This document shows, piece by piece, positions 27,701 to 36,768 of a stretch of DNA of 64,000 bases. The notes below the pieces were generated by a model that did not search any database, was not told where the DNA came from, and saw only the letters and a list, made by a program, of their open reading frames with translations. Origin of the DNA: B10-G9 sp963712165 (GTDB lineage Bacteria > Chloroflexota > Anaerolineae > Anaerolineales > UBA11858); assembly GCA_963712165.1 (NCBI GenBank), contig CAVQGY010000004.1:62001-126000 (forward strand), written 5' to 3'. Each line of letters opens with the position of its first letter. The stretch's first letter is position 1. The translations under genes were made by a program, and so were the position numbers.

Positions 27701-30700
27701 TTGCTGATCGTCCTGTCAAGGTCTCGGCAGCTCTTCTGGAATGGAAGTACCAGGATGGCCGCTGGCAAGAAGTTGAGGTGAACCTTCAGGAATGCAGTGT
27801 TGGCTCAAAGGAAATACCTGTGAGCTGCGAATTTGAAACACCCCGCGGCGGACGTTATCAGATCACAGCGGTAATAACTGACAGTGAGGGGCGAGTAAAC
27901 CAGAGCCGCTTCACCCGCTGGGTGAGTGGCGGTCAGCGGCCCCCTTCCAGGGATGTTGAGCAGGAGCAGGTGACTTTGATCCCCAATCAGGAAACCTACC
28001 AGCCAGGTGATGTGGCAGAGATTCTCATCGAAGCACCTTTTGCCAATGGTGAGGGGTTGCTGACCATCAGCCGGAATGGGATCATCTCAACGGAAAGCTT
28101 TAAGCTGGATGGCAGCAGCCACACCCTGCGGATACCTATCAAAGAGGCATACATCCCCAACCTGCATATTCAGGTGGATGTGGTGGGTGCCGCACCGCGG
28201 ACGGATGATCAAGGAGAGCCCTTGGAAGACGCTCCCGCCCGACCGGCTTTTGCCACCGGGCATATGACCCTCTCGATTCCTCCTCTTAAACGAACTCTCG
28301 ATCTGGATGTCTCGCCGCGTGAGGATGCGGTTGAACCGGGCGCGAAAACCTGGTTGGATGTCACAGTCCGGGATGCTTCAGGCGAACCGATCGCCGGAGC
28401 AGAACTCGCAGTAGTTGTCGTTGATGAAGCCATCCTGGGGTTGACGAACTACCAACTTGCCGATCCCCTGTCAGTCTTTTATGCTACTCGACCGGCGGAT
28501 ACCAGCAGCTACTACACCCGGGCCAGCATTCTGCTCACGAACCCGGCTGCACTCATGGACCAGGCGGCCGATGCGGCTAGAAGTGCCACCCAGGTGGTTG
28601 TGGAAAAGGAAGGGGAATGGGTTGAAGAAGCCATGGAAGCCCCATCGGCAGCTGAAGCGGATTTTGCCATGGATGCCGTAGGTATGGGCATGGATGGAGA
28701 AGCCGCTCCAGGTGGTGAAGCGATCCAGATCAGGATCGACTTCAATCCCCTGGCTACCTTTGAACCCGAAGTGAGAACGAATGGAGAAGGTAAAGCGACC
28801 ATCCGGGTTAACCTTCCCGATAATCTGACTCGCTACCGGGTGATGGTTGTTGCCGTGGACGACAGCGGAGCGGAATTTGGCTCCGGAGAAGCCAGTATCA
28901 CTGCCAGGCTGCCCCTGATGGTGCGGCCCTCGGCGCCCCGCTTCCTGAACTTTGGCGATCAGTTTGAACTGCCAGTCGTGCTTCAGAACCAGACTGATGA
29001 GGACCTAGAAACAAACCTCATGGTGCAGATCAGCAACTTGGACTTGATCGGGGCGCAGGGATACAAAGTAACTGTTCCCGCCAATGACCGGATCGAGGTG
29101 AGATTCCCAATGACAGCCGATATGGCCGGTTCAGCCAGGTTCCGGATCGCAGCTACATCAGGATCCTACGCAGACGCTGCAGTGGGTGAGCTGCCAGTAT
29201 ATACCCCTGCCACCACAGAAGCATTTGCCACCTACGGTGTGGTCGATCAAGGCGCGATCGTTCAGCCTGTCGGCAGGCCGGAGAATGTCTTCCCGCAGTT
29301 CGGCGGGTTGGAGATCAACACTTCTTCAACTGCCCTGCAGGCATTGACAGACGCGGTTGTCTACCTTTACTCCTATCCCTATGAATGTTCCGAGCAGATG
29401 GCGTCCCGAGTTCTGGGCATCGCTGCCCTGCGGGACGTGCTCAGCGCCTTTGAAGCAGACGGACTGCCTTCACCGGAGGAGATGGTGGAGCGGGTGGCCA
29501 AGGACCTGGAAACCCTGGCCATTATCCAGAATTTTGATGGCGGATTCCCTTACTGGCGCCGCGGTCAGGATTCCATTCCTTACAACACAATCCATGTTGC
29601 CCATGCCCTGGCCCGGGCAGAACAGAAGGGCTTCGAAGTGCCAGAAGATATGTGGGGGATGGCACTGGACTATCTGAGGTATATCGAAAACTATTATCCG
29701 TACTGGTACAGTGAATATACCCGAAACACTCTCAGCTCCTACGCACTTTATGTGCGGGACCTGATGGGTGATGCGGATCCCGCCAAAGCCAGGGACCTCT
29801 TCCAGCGGTCTGGGTTTGAGAAGATCTCAATGGCAGGTATTGGCTGGATCTGGCAGGTGCTGGTGGATGACGCCAATTCCTTGAGTGAATTGGAGGAGAT
29901 CCGCAATTGGGTAGCGAACCGGGTGGTGGAAACCCCTGGAGCAGCTAATTTCACAACCGATTACACGGATCAGACCTACTTGCTTCTGAGTTCAGACCGC
30001 AAGACCGATGCAGTCATGCTGGATACCCTGATCGCGGATGACCCGGACAGCGACCTGATCCCCAAGCTGGTGACAGGCCTGCTGGCTCACCGTAAGCGAG
30101 GGCACTGGAGCAGCACACAGGAGAATGTTTTTGTGCTGCTGGCATTGGACCGTTACTTCAATACCTATGAATCCGTGGAGCCAGAGTTTGTGGCCCGGAT
30201 CTGGTTGGGGGATACTTATGCCGGACAACATGAATATGTGGGCTACAGCACTGAGCGCCACCTGACCGAAGTGCCCATGAGCTACCTGGTGGATACCGAT
30301 CAGGAGGAACAGGACCTGATCATCAGTAAAGAAGGTCCCGGCCGGTTGTACTACCGCTTGGGGTTGAAATACGCTCCCACAGACCTGCAGCTGGAACCTC
30401 TGGAAATGGGTTTTGTGGTCCAGCGCGAGTATGAAGCTGTGGATGATCCGGATGACGTGAAGCGGTTGGAGGACGGCACCTGGGTGATCAAGGCTGGCGC
30501 CAGGGTCCGGATCCGGCTGACCATGGTGGCGGACAATCGCCGCTACCATGTGGCGCTGGTGGATCCGCTGCCGGCTGGATTGGAGATCATCAATCCTGCC
30601 CTGGCAGTATCCGGCACTGTACCCCAGGATCCCAACAGCTCGGATTCAAGTTATGGCTGGTGGTGGTGGTGGACCTGGTACGAGCATCAGAACATGCGGG

Positions 30701-30873
30701 ATGAACGGGCCGAGGTCTTTACATCCCTGCTCTGGGATGGTGTATTCGAGTACACTTATGTAGCAAGAGCGACAACCCCGGGCACCTTTGTGGTGCCGCC
30801 CGCCAAAGCCGAGGAGATGTACTCTCCGGAAGTCTTCGGCCGCAGCGGCAGCGATTGGGTGATCGTGGAATAA
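24754..30873 (+). CDS. Alpha-2-macroglobulin family lipoprotein with thioester domain
   Basis: A 2039-residue secreted lipoprotein (signal peptide 1-27, lipobox TTGC with Cys28). After an Asp/Pro-rich linker come Ig-like (Big_5/MG) domains, the macroglobulin domains with MYKPGEEVYLKGWMR, a low-complexity Ala/Glu/Gly/Met bait-like segment near residues 1280-1320, and the thioester domain with PYECSEQM (Cys1545, Gln1548). The receptor-binding-like end contains GYGWWWWWTWYEH and RATTPGTFVVPPAKAEEMYSPEVFG. Bacterial members are thought to trap attacking proteases by covalent thioester capture. AAGGAG lies 7 nt before ATG 24754. No pbpC (PBP1c) gene is adjacent, unlike many proteobacterial loci. 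Confidence 0.93.
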   Translation: MRIETAMFKRLVWFILVMVLVLGTTTGCTFLGIGRNGPVTPQPIPIDQNDPGAVIEVEGPDFNGEGEDVSGLTIRLSDGKAVPTVIDQLIPSTGEPLTDEEIQAILSRLAPWVEDQGLEVDFRLPEAILPPPLTGDTIPESFPSSSDLTGPQPVFGEELEVLRFAPEGEVAIAPFISVTFNQPMIALNTLEALAEEDLPVQVTPVIPGTWRWLGTRTLNFNYDTELFDRLPMATEYLVTIPAGTESATGKALGETVQFRFSTPPPIMDDYYPSGSPQPLDPLFFVSFDQRIHPDAVLENIRVTAGSKQVEIKLASQEEIEEDELVSRRVEYAEDGRWLVFKALEELPADTSISVVIQAGTPSAEGPLVTKTDQSYSFHTYAPLRVDDHGCSWGDDECRPLTPLFIRFNNPIDLDAYDPSMLTIEPELPNASINIYGNTINIRGNTQGRTTYWVTVDKTIKDQFGQTLGSNERLKFRIGPAEPVLFGPNEIFVTLDPADANPALSLFTINHNKLNVEIYQVEPADWSDFLLYLREYQRTDLQLSPPGKKVFDEFVNIESPSDKLTETYISLKEFLDDGSGQFVVVAHPPKGFFEQERYWEHVNVWVQVTGIGLDAFVDHSEMVVWATDLLTGAPLTDLNIQSGDGPVIASTDSDGVARFDLPPSGIPYLVGKAGDDLAFLPPSTYYWGDGGWSRRSLVDELRWYVWDDRQMYKPGEEVYLKGWMRRIGTDESGDVGLVGNQVSKVSYQVIGSQGNELASGQADVNSLGGFDFHFTLPENANLGYTQININPIGTLSGIEHNNHYHSIQVQEFRRPEFEVSARNETTGPYFVGEHAVVALEAKYYAGGPLPNAETSWYVTSTPINYQPPNWPDFSFGYWTPWWFYDYFGGEDWGTTGAGFSGRTDASGNHYLRLDFESMEEPRTHSVIAEGTVFDVNRQAWAGTTSLTVHPADLYVGMRSDRYFVQQGEPLEIEMIVTDLDGNPVADRPVKVSAALLEWKYQDGRWQEVEVNLQECSVGSKEIPVSCEFETPRGGRYQITAVITDSEGRVNQSRFTRWVSGGQRPPSRDVEQEQVTLIPNQETYQPGDVAEILIEAPFANGEGLLTISRNGIISTESFKLDGSSHTLRIPIKEAYIPNLHIQVDVVGAAPRTDDQGEPLEDAPARPAFATGHMTLSIPPLKRTLDLDVSPREDAVEPGAKTWLDVTVRDASGEPIAGAELAVVVVDEAILGLTNYQLADPLSVFYATRPADTSSYYTRASILLTNPAALMDQAADAARSATQVVVEKEGEWVEEAMEAPSAAEADFAMDAVGMGMDGEAAPGGEAIQIRIDFNPLATFEPEVRTNGEGKATIRVNLPDNLTRYRVMVVAVDDSGAEFGSGEASITARLPLMVRPSAPRFLNFGDQFELPVVLQNQTDEDLETNLMVQISNLDLIGAQGYKVTVPANDRIEVRFPMTADMAGSARFRIAATSGSYADAAVGELPVYTPATTEAFATYGVVDQGAIVQPVGRPENVFPQFGGLEINTSSTALQALTDAVVYLYSYPYECSEQMASRVLGIAALRDVLSAFEADGLPSPEEMVERVAKDLETLAIIQNFDGGFPYWRRGQDSIPYNTIHVAHALARAEQKGFEVPEDMWGMALDYLRYIENYYPYWYSEYTRNTLSSYALYVRDLMGDADPAKARDLFQRSGFEKISMAGIGWIWQVLVDDANSLSELEEIRNWVANRVVETPGAANFTTDYTDQTYLLLSSDRKTDAVMLDTLIADDPDSDLIPKLVTGLLAHRKRGHWSSTQENVFVLLALDRYFNTYESVEPEFVARIWLGDTYAGQHEYVGYSTERHLTEVPMSYLVDTDQEEQDLIISKEGPGRLYYRLGLKYAPTDLQLEPLEMGFVVQREYEAVDDPDDVKRLEDGTWVIKAGARVRIRLTMVADNRRYHVALVDPLPAGLEIINPALAVSGTVPQDPNSSDSSYGWWWWWTWYEHQNMRDERAEVFTSLLWDGVFEYTYVARATTPGTFVVPPAKAEEMYSPEVFGRSGSDWVIVE

Positions 30874-30885
30874 GTTTGACCTGAA

Positions 30886-30917
30886 AAGGATCGGATCCCT
30901 GCCAGGGATCCGATCCT
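30886..30917 (+). terminator. Terminator hairpin after the alpha-2-macroglobulin gene
   Basis: AAGGATCGGATCCCTG and CAGGGATCCGATCCTT form a perfect 16-bp palindrome followed by a pyrimidine-rich tail (CTCCCTTT). It isolates the macroglobulin transcript from the export operon. Confidence 0.75.
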
Positions 30918-30976
30918 TCTCCCTTTCCAAGGACTTAGTCCATCTCTGTTCTTTCCTTACATACCCTACACATTCT

Positions 30977-31009
30977 CTAAATATTTTCTAAATATCTTTT
31001 ATGTAAACT
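30977..31009 (+). promoter_or_regulatory. Response-regulator box and promoter of the macA-like operon
   Basis: CTAAAT occurs at 30977-30982 and 30988-30993, exactly 11 bp apart, which is the helical spacing bound by OmpR/PhoB-type regulators. Ten nucleotides later comes TAAACT (31004-31009), a plausible -10 box. No -35 is apparent, as expected for an activator-dependent promoter. The same architecture is found upstream of the gene at 37583-38038. Confidence 0.65.
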
Positions 31010-31053
31010 ACTTCTTGGAATAGTGAATATTCATATAAGAAGGAGAAGTTTGC

Positions 31054-32511
31054 ATGAAAAAGAACAACCGTATCTATTGGATCATCGCCCTGGTTGTTAT
31101 CCTATTGTCAGCGGGCGGCTACGGGGCGTACCGATTTTGGTATCTGCCAACCCAGTCAATGGAGAATGGTGAATCGGCATTGCAAACCGCAGTTGTCCGG
31201 AGAGGGGATATCATCCTCTACGCGGCAGGAGCGGGTGAACTGGTCCCTTCCGCAGAAGTGGATGTCAGATTTGGTATCAGTGAAAACGTACAGGAAGAGT
31301 TAGTAGAACTTCTTGTAGATGTCGGTGATGTCGTGGAGCAGGGAGAAATTCTGGCCCGCCTGGATGACAGCGGCCGTCAGGAGAACCTCCTTCAAGCCCA
31401 GCGTGAACTCAGGGAACTCACTTCCGCGACTGCGATTGCCAAGCTGGAGTTCGAGCTGGCGCAAGCGAAGCTCGACCTTGAGGAGGATATCGATGACCTG
31501 GTTGGGCTGATCAGCAAGTCCGTATATAACGCTGAGTTGAAAGTCGAGGCGTTTACGATCGAACTGGATGAAGCGCAGTCTTTCTATGCCCAGGATCCCT
31601 CGGAAGAGAACCAGCAGCTCTTGACAGAAGCGCAGCAGAATTTGCAGTCAGCTGAGTCCAACCTGGAAGCTCAATGGATTTATTATGAAAATGTATACCT
31701 CCCGGCTTATTTTTTAAGGTCCTACCGGGATGATGATGGCAGTACTGTCAACTATGTCGTCCCACCCAACGATGCGGAGATCGATTCTGTCCGGGCCCAG
31801 GTTTCCTTAGGGGAAGCTACCATTGTTGAGTTGGAGGTGCTCTTGAATGCGTTAAAGACAGGAGAAGACATTCCAGAGCTTGCTACAGGATCGCAGGTAT
31901 CCGCTATCCGGAAAGCCAGGCAGGCAGTGGATGATGCCCTAGAAGATCTGGAAGCTACCAACTTGATCGCGCCCATTGCTGGCACGGTCACGAAGATCAA
32001 TGTGAATCTTGCAGAGATGGTTAGCAACCAGGTGGTCATGGTGATCTCAGATCTAACCCCTCCGACGTTGGATACCTATTTTGACGAGTCTGACTGGAAA
32101 AACCTTCAGGAAGGATTTCCAGTCGAGGTGATCTTTGATGCTTTGCAGGATAACGTATACGTAGGACAGGTTGTACATGTAGATCCGGGATTGGTTTTAC
32201 AGCAGAATACCTCGATTGTGTATGCAGTTGTTGAACTGGATACCTCGAAAACTGGCTGGGAGGGTCTCCCTGTCGGTTCCGCGGCCGGTGTGGATGTGAT
32301 CGGCGGAAAGGCTGAGAACGCATTGCTTGTGCCAATAGAAGCCCTGCGGGAAATCTCAGATGGCGAATACGCGGTTTTTGTGATGGAAAATGGCGAACCG
32401 CGTATCCAAATAGTAGATGTAGGTTTGCAGGACTTGATCTTTGCTGAGATTCTCTCCGGATTGGAACAGGGAGACGTGGTGACAACCGGACAGGTGGAGA
32501 CAGCACAATGA
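31054..32511 (+). CDS. Periplasmic adaptor (MacA/HlyD family) of an ABC efflux system
   Basis: A 485-residue membrane-fusion protein with a single N-terminal anchor (IYWIIALVVILLSAGGYGAY, residues 7-26), a lipoyl/barrel-sandwich half (VDVGDVVEQGEILARLDDSG), a long coiled-coil hairpin (about 110-290, rich in Gln/Glu/Leu), the second lipoyl half (NLIAPIAGTVTKINVNLAEMV) and a beta-barrel domain. AGAAGGAGAAG precedes the ATG. Its stop overlaps the ATPase start (ATGA). With the following ATPase and FtsX-type permease it makes a MacAB-like exporter for peptides, lipids or drugs; in a monoderm it would extend across the wall. Confidence 0.9.
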   Translation: MKKNNRIYWIIALVVILLSAGGYGAYRFWYLPTQSMENGESALQTAVVRRGDIILYAAGAGELVPSAEVDVRFGISENVQEELVELLVDVGDVVEQGEILARLDDSGRQENLLQAQRELRELTSATAIAKLEFELAQAKLDLEEDIDDLVGLISKSVYNAELKVEAFTIELDEAQSFYAQDPSEENQQLLTEAQQNLQSAESNLEAQWIYYENVYLPAYFLRSYRDDDGSTVNYVVPPNDAEIDSVRAQVSLGEATIVELEVLLNALKTGEDIPELATGSQVSAIRKARQAVDDALEDLEATNLIAPIAGTVTKINVNLAEMVSNQVVMVISDLTPPTLDTYFDESDWKNLQEGFPVEVIFDALQDNVYVGQVVHVDPGLVLQQNTSIVYAVVELDTSKTGWEGLPVGSAAGVDVIGGKAENALLVPIEALREISDGEYAVFVMENGEPRIQIVDVGLQDLIFAEILSGLEQGDVVTTGQVETAQ

Positions 32512-33230
32512 ACAAAGAGAATCTGATCATTGATGGACGAGACCTGGTAATGGTCTACCAGATGGGTGAAATTGAGGTCCGGGCTCTGGACGGTGCATCC
32601 ATCCAGGTGAATGAGGGGGAGTTTGTGGCTATCATGGGTCCCTCTGGTTCTGGAAAATCGACTTTGATGAATGTATTGGGCTGCTTGATGAGTCCCACTT
32701 CCGGTAATTATTTCCTGGATGGAGAGGACGTCAGCAGCTTGAATAAGGTGGAGCTGGCTCAGATCCGCAACCAGAAACTGGGGTTCATTTTTCAGAACTA
32801 TAATCTGCTGGCAAGGACACCAGCCCTGGAGAATGTGATCTTGCCCCTGTTTTATAACCAGACGACTCCTTTATCTGATGAAGAACAGCGGGAGAAAGCC
32901 ACTCAGGTACTGGATGCTGTTGGATTGAGTGATCGGATCTATCACGAACCACAAGAGCTTTCCGGCGGGCAGCAGCAACGGGTCTCGATCGCCAGGGCAT
33001 TGGTGAATGACCCGGTCATGGTGCTGGCGGATGAGCCGACCGGAAACCTGGACAGCAAGTCTGGCAAAGAGATCATGGCCCTGTTAAAAGATCTTCATAG
33101 CCAGGGTAAGACCATTGTTATGGTGACCCACGATCCAGAAATCGCGGCTTATACAGACCGGACCATCCATCTGCTGGATGGGAAGGTGTATAGAGAGGTC
33201 AAAAATGGAAAAGGGGGGAATGATCGATGA
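32508..33230 (+). CDS. MacB/LolD-type ABC transporter ATP-binding protein
   Basis: A 240-residue single NBD with Walker A GPSGSGKST, Q-loop IFQNYNLL, signature LSGGQQQRVSIARAL, Walker B VLADEPTGNLD and H-loop MVTHDPEIA. GEFVAIMGPSGSGKSTLMNVLGCL is the typical MacB/LolD class sequence. Both ends overlap their neighbours by 4 bp, so adaptor, ATPase and permease are translationally coupled. Confidence 0.95.
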   Translation: MNKENLIIDGRDLVMVYQMGEIEVRALDGASIQVNEGEFVAIMGPSGSGKSTLMNVLGCLMSPTSGNYFLDGEDVSSLNKVELAQIRNQKLGFIFQNYNLLARTPALENVILPLFYNQTTPLSDEEQREKATQVLDAVGLSDRIYHEPQELSGGQQQRVSIARALVNDPVMVLADEPTGNLDSKSGKEIMALLKDLHSQGKTIVMVTHDPEIAAYTDRTIHLLDGKVYREVKNGKGGNDR

Positions 33231-34488
33231 AACCAATCAAGGTTATTAGAATCGCCTGGCTGGCGTTGATAAAGAACAAGATACGCTCTTTGTTGACCAT
33301 GCTGGGCATCATTATTGGCGTGGCTGCGGTGATCATCATGATCGCCATCAGCGCAGGAACAGAAAAAAGCATTCAGGAAGCGATCACGGGTTTGGGTTCC
33401 AACTTGATCTACGTCCAGGCCAGTATCGGATCTGCCAGAATGGGACCTGGACAGGAGCAAGGCAGCAGCTGGCGGCCTGGTTTATGATGATGCTTTTGCA
33501 ATTGCAGATCAGATCAACGGTGTTGCTGGTGTGGTTGTTGAGCAGTCATCCACCCAAACCGTCAAATCCGGGGATATTTCTCTAGACAGCATCACCATCA
33601 TGGGCACCACAGCGGATTTTCCTTCTGTTAGGGATATGGAGATTGCCAGCGGGCGCTACTTTACGCAGCATGAGATCGATCGCACGACTCCCATAGCTGT
33701 GCTGGGCAGCAGCCTGGCAGAGGAGCTGTTTGGCGAAAGTGATCCTTATGGACAGACGATTACAGTTGGAGACAGTGTTCGGTTGACGATCGTGGGGGTC
33801 TTTCGAAGAAAAAGGAATGGTAGGAGAGGTAGATTACGATTCCCGCCTTTACACCCCGATCACGATCGTTCTGGAAAAACTGCCAAGTAACTTGTTCTCT
33901 CGTTTCATGGGCGACAGGGTACGATTGATCTATGTAGAAGTGGATGAGACCGTTGGGGATGATGGGGAGAGGACCTTGGAGGATGTGATCTATCAGATCG
34001 AACTGCTGCTCGCCAAGAGACATGATGTCTCCCTGGAAGAACCGGATTTTATGATCACCACCCAGCAGGATATCATCACCACCCAGGAATCCACCACGGC
34101 CGCGTTCCGTTCATTGCTGGCCTGGGTTGCAGGGGTGTCACTTGATCGTGGGTGGTATTGGGATCATGAATATTATGCTGGTGAGTGTCACTGAACGCAC
34201 CCGGGAAATTGGCATCCGCCAATCGGTGGGCGCAACACCCAGTGACATCCGCTGGCAGTTTCTCACTGAGGCATTGCTGCTCAGTTTGATCGGCGGCTTG
34301 ATCGGTGTGGGGCGGGTATTATCGGCTCCTGGGTTTTCGGCCAGGCCAGCGGAATGCGGACAGTGATCGTGGCCAGCTCGGTACTGCTGGCATTCGGCTC
34401 TGCTGCCACGGTGGGGGTGTTCTTTGGCTATTATCCAGCCAACAAGGCAGCCCAGCTGGATCCGATCGAAGCGCTGCGCTATGAGTAA
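33227..34488 (+). pseudogene. MacB-type ABC transporter permease (MacB_PCD plus FtsX domain), frameshifted
   Basis: The N terminus (AWLALIKNKIRSLLTMLGIIIGVAAVIIMIAI) and the C-terminal FtsX block (GGIGIMNIMLVSVTERTREIGIRQSVGA and the end ANKAAQLDPIEALRYE) are typical of MacB permeases, with the periplasmic core between them. Frame changes are needed near 33470, 33815, 34130 and 34310. No segment is missing, and the partner adaptor and ATPase genes are intact, which argues for sequence indels over real loss. If the decay is real, the exporter is inactive. Confidence 0.87.
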
Positions 34489-34587
34489 AAATGTCGGAAG
34501 TTACTCCATTAACTTCCTTATTCCCTTGATGATCACAAAATGTGGATTTTCTCAAGAGTTGACTTAACCGTAAGTAATAAAGGATGG

Positions 34588-35298
34588 ATGAAGATGTCAA
34601 ATATTAAGAAAGCAGGATTGTTATTGGTTGTTTTGCTGTTATTGGCGGCTTGTGGATCTAAGCCTGAGGATCAATCTTCCATCTCACCAGATTCTAGCGA
34701 GGTTGGTAGTGGAGATGATCCCCAGGGAGATCAGACAGCTGTGGGAGACAGACAACTATTCAGGGAGACTCTTGCCGAAAGTGAATTACCACCTGCTACC
34801 CAGCTAGCTGTAGGCACCATCATTCTGGATGATACTGAACTCGCCATTGGTCATGACCAGGCAGAGATCTTGATCCCCTACTGGAAACTGTATCTAAACC
34901 TGCTGGAAAGTGATGCCACTGCTCCTGAAGAGTTGGAGGCGATGATCAATGAGATTGAAGGTGTTATGACGTCAGAGCAACTATCCTACATTATCGATCT
35001 TGAACTTATCCAGGAGGATCTGATGACCCTGATGAGCGATCTGGGTATTAATCAAGGCTTACGTCTTGATGGGGAAGAAGGGGGAGACGGATTCACCAGG
35101 CCGGATGGCTTGGATGGCACGAGGCCTGGCGGCGGCCAGGGGAGAGGTCAGGGTGGAGGTGTAGATTTGGATCCGGAGTTGATGGCTACCATGGAAGCCC
35201 GCCGAGAAGAGATGGGTGGGGGTCCGGGTGCTAACAGGTGGCAAGTGCCTGTGATCGAAGCCCTGATCGAGTTGCTTGAGGGCAAGATCGGGAACTGA
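34588..35298 (+). CDS. Small lipoprotein of the MacAB-type operon, function unknown
   Basis: About 236 residues; MSNIKKAGLLLVVLLLLAAC is a signal peptide with lipobox LAAC. The mature part has a helical domain (residues ~55-150: LAESELPPATQLAVGTIIL ... MINEIEGVMTSEQLSYIIDL), a Gly/Arg/Asp-rich linker (RPGGGQGRGQGGG) and a final helix ending IEALIELLEGKIGN. AAAGGATGG precedes the ATG at 34588 (34594 is an alternative). It is 99 nt after the permease and convergent with the histidine kinase. The position suggests an accessory or sensor of the export system. Confidence 0.75.
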   Translation: MKMSNIKKAGLLLVVLLLLAACGSKPEDQSSISPDSSEVGSGDDPQGDQTAVGDRQLFRETLAESELPPATQLAVGTIILDDTELAIGHDQAEILIPYWKLYLNLLESDATAPEELEAMINEIEGVMTSEQLSYIIDLELIQEDLMTLMSDLGINQGLRLDGEEGGDGFTRPDGLDGTRPGGGQGRGQGGGVDLDPELMATMEARREEMGGGPGANRWQVPVIEALIELLEGKIGN

Positions 35299-35316
35299 TT
35301 TTATTGAAGGGGGTCG

Positions 35317-35357
35317 AAAGAGGAACCGGGTACCTGATAGGAACCCGGTTCCTCTTT
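35317..35357. terminator. Bidirectional terminator between lipoprotein gene and histidine kinase gene
   Basis: AAAGAGGAACCGGGT (35317-35331) and ACCCGGTTCCTCTTT (35343-35357) are perfect reverse complements with an 11-nt loop, located between two convergent genes. The flanking A and T residues serve both directions. Confidence 0.8.
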
Positions 35358-35367
35358 GAGTAGACTT

Positions 35368-36762
35368 TTAAAGTGGGAAAAAGATCTGAAATGAAGTTCC
35401 ACCCCCGATTTCGCTGCTGACCTCAATTTTTCCCCCCTGAGCTTCAACCAGTTTTTTAGCGATCGCCAGCCCGAGTCCCGATGAACCCTGATCCTGACCG
35501 CGTGATTGGTCAACCTTATAATGCCGATTGAAAATATGGGGCAGGTCTTCCTCTGCGATCCCCGGTCCATTATCCTTGACTTCAATAACCAGCTTTTCAC
35601 CCTCCTGCCAGGCTTTCAGCCAGATATTGCCTCCTGTTGGCAGGACGTTGATTGCGTTACTGATCAAATTTCCCAGGATCTGGGTCAGCCGATCTGGATC
35701 GAGTTCCACTCTAGGCAGCTTTTCACCGAGATCCAAAGTGAAGTTGAGATCTTTTTTAGCTGCCAGGGGCATGAAAGCAGTCCGGGTTTGGGTGAGAATT
35801 CTGGTGGGATCTATATCTTCAAACTGGAAGTTAACCTGTTCAGCATCAAGCAGCGACAGGGTACGCAGATCATCGATCAGGTAGTTGAGGTGCCTGGTTT
35901 GACTGTGCATTGCCTGGTATATTTCTGGATTCCCCGCCATTTTCCCTTCACTGATGGCTTCTGTGTAGCCGTGCAAGATGCTTAAGGGTGTGCGCAGGTC
36001 ATGCGCGATATCCGCCGTCATTTGTTTGCGGAGTAGATCGGCATTTTGAAGGTCCGAGCTCATATCGTTGAATGATTTTGCCAATTTCCCTAATTCATCC
36101 TCGGAGTTGACCTTTACCTGGTAACCGAGTTCTCCGCTGGCGATCCTTTCCGTGCCGTCTGCCAATTTTCGGATCGGCCGAGTGAAAGAGGTGATCAGGA
36201 TCCCTCCCAGGACCAGGGCGATCAACAAAGTCACCAGGGAGCTAATAACCAGTCCCTGCTGCACAGTACCCAGGAATGACTGCTGCATGCTGTTGCGATT
36301 GGGTGTGGTTGGGACAGATATCAGGAAAGCTTCGACCACTCCATTGATCTCTAACGATAGACCCTTTTTCAGGTCTTTTTCAGGGATTTGATCGCCGATC
36401 AAAAAACCAGAATGGTTTGTCATACTTACCAGAATAGTCCCATCCGGATCTGTTAGTACAAAGGGTGGAGGGGCCAGGTTCTCATTAGGTCGATTGGGAT
36501 TATTCCCGCCCGGACCTCCTCCAGGAAAGTTGGGTAGCTTGGCCCTGTAAAAATCTTGGAAGAGGATATCCGCGTTTTCCCAGGAGGAGAAATCCTCAAA
36601 GTGCTGTGTGAGCAGGTCCGCCAGTGCAAACTGGTCCTGATCCTTGATATAGGCATCAAAAGCTTTTCTGGTTCGGGATTGAATGTAGATGATGGTAAAC
36701 AAAGCCCCAATCAGGCTGACAACGACCAGTACCAGGATGATTTTCAGACTGATCGATCGCAT
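35368..36762 (-). CDS. Sensor histidine kinase (HAMP-HisKA-HATPase)
   Basis: 464 residues: TM1 (7-27), an extracytoplasmic sensor loop (~28-165) with a Pro/Gly/Asn-rich stretch (FPGGGPGGNNPNRPNEN), TM2 (~171-190), HAMP (191-240), HisKA with phospho-accepting His254 in DIAHDLRTPL, and the ATPase with N-box Asn365, DNGPGI (397-402) and GLGLAI (429-434). All catalytic elements are present. It follows its response regulator by 6 nt. The setting next to a MacAB-type exporter suggests envelope-stress or antimicrobial sensing, as in BaeSR-like or CpxAR-like pairs. Confidence 0.95.
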   Translation of the reverse strand: MRSISLKIILVLVVVSLIGALFTIIYIQSRTRKAFDAYIKDQDQFALADLLTQHFEDFSSWENADILFQDFYRAKLPNFPGGGPGGNNPNRPNENLAPPPFVLTDPDGTILVSMTNHSGFLIGDQIPEKDLKKGLSLEINGVVEAFLISVPTTPNRNSMQQSFLGTVQQGLVISSLVTLLIALVLGGILITSFTRPIRKLADGTERIASGELGYQVKVNSEDELGKLAKSFNDMSSDLQNADLLRKQMTADIAHDLRTPLSILHGYTEAISEGKMAGNPEIYQAMHSQTRHLNYLIDDLRTLSLLDAEQVNFQFEDIDPTRILTQTRTAFMPLAAKKDLNFTLDLGEKLPRVELDPDRLTQILGNLISNAINVLPTGGNIWLKAWQEGEKLVIEVKDNGPGIAEEDLPHIFNRHYKVDQSRGQDQGSSGLGLAIAKKLVEAQGGKIEVSSEIGGGTSFQIFFPL

Positions 36763-36768
36763 AAGCTT

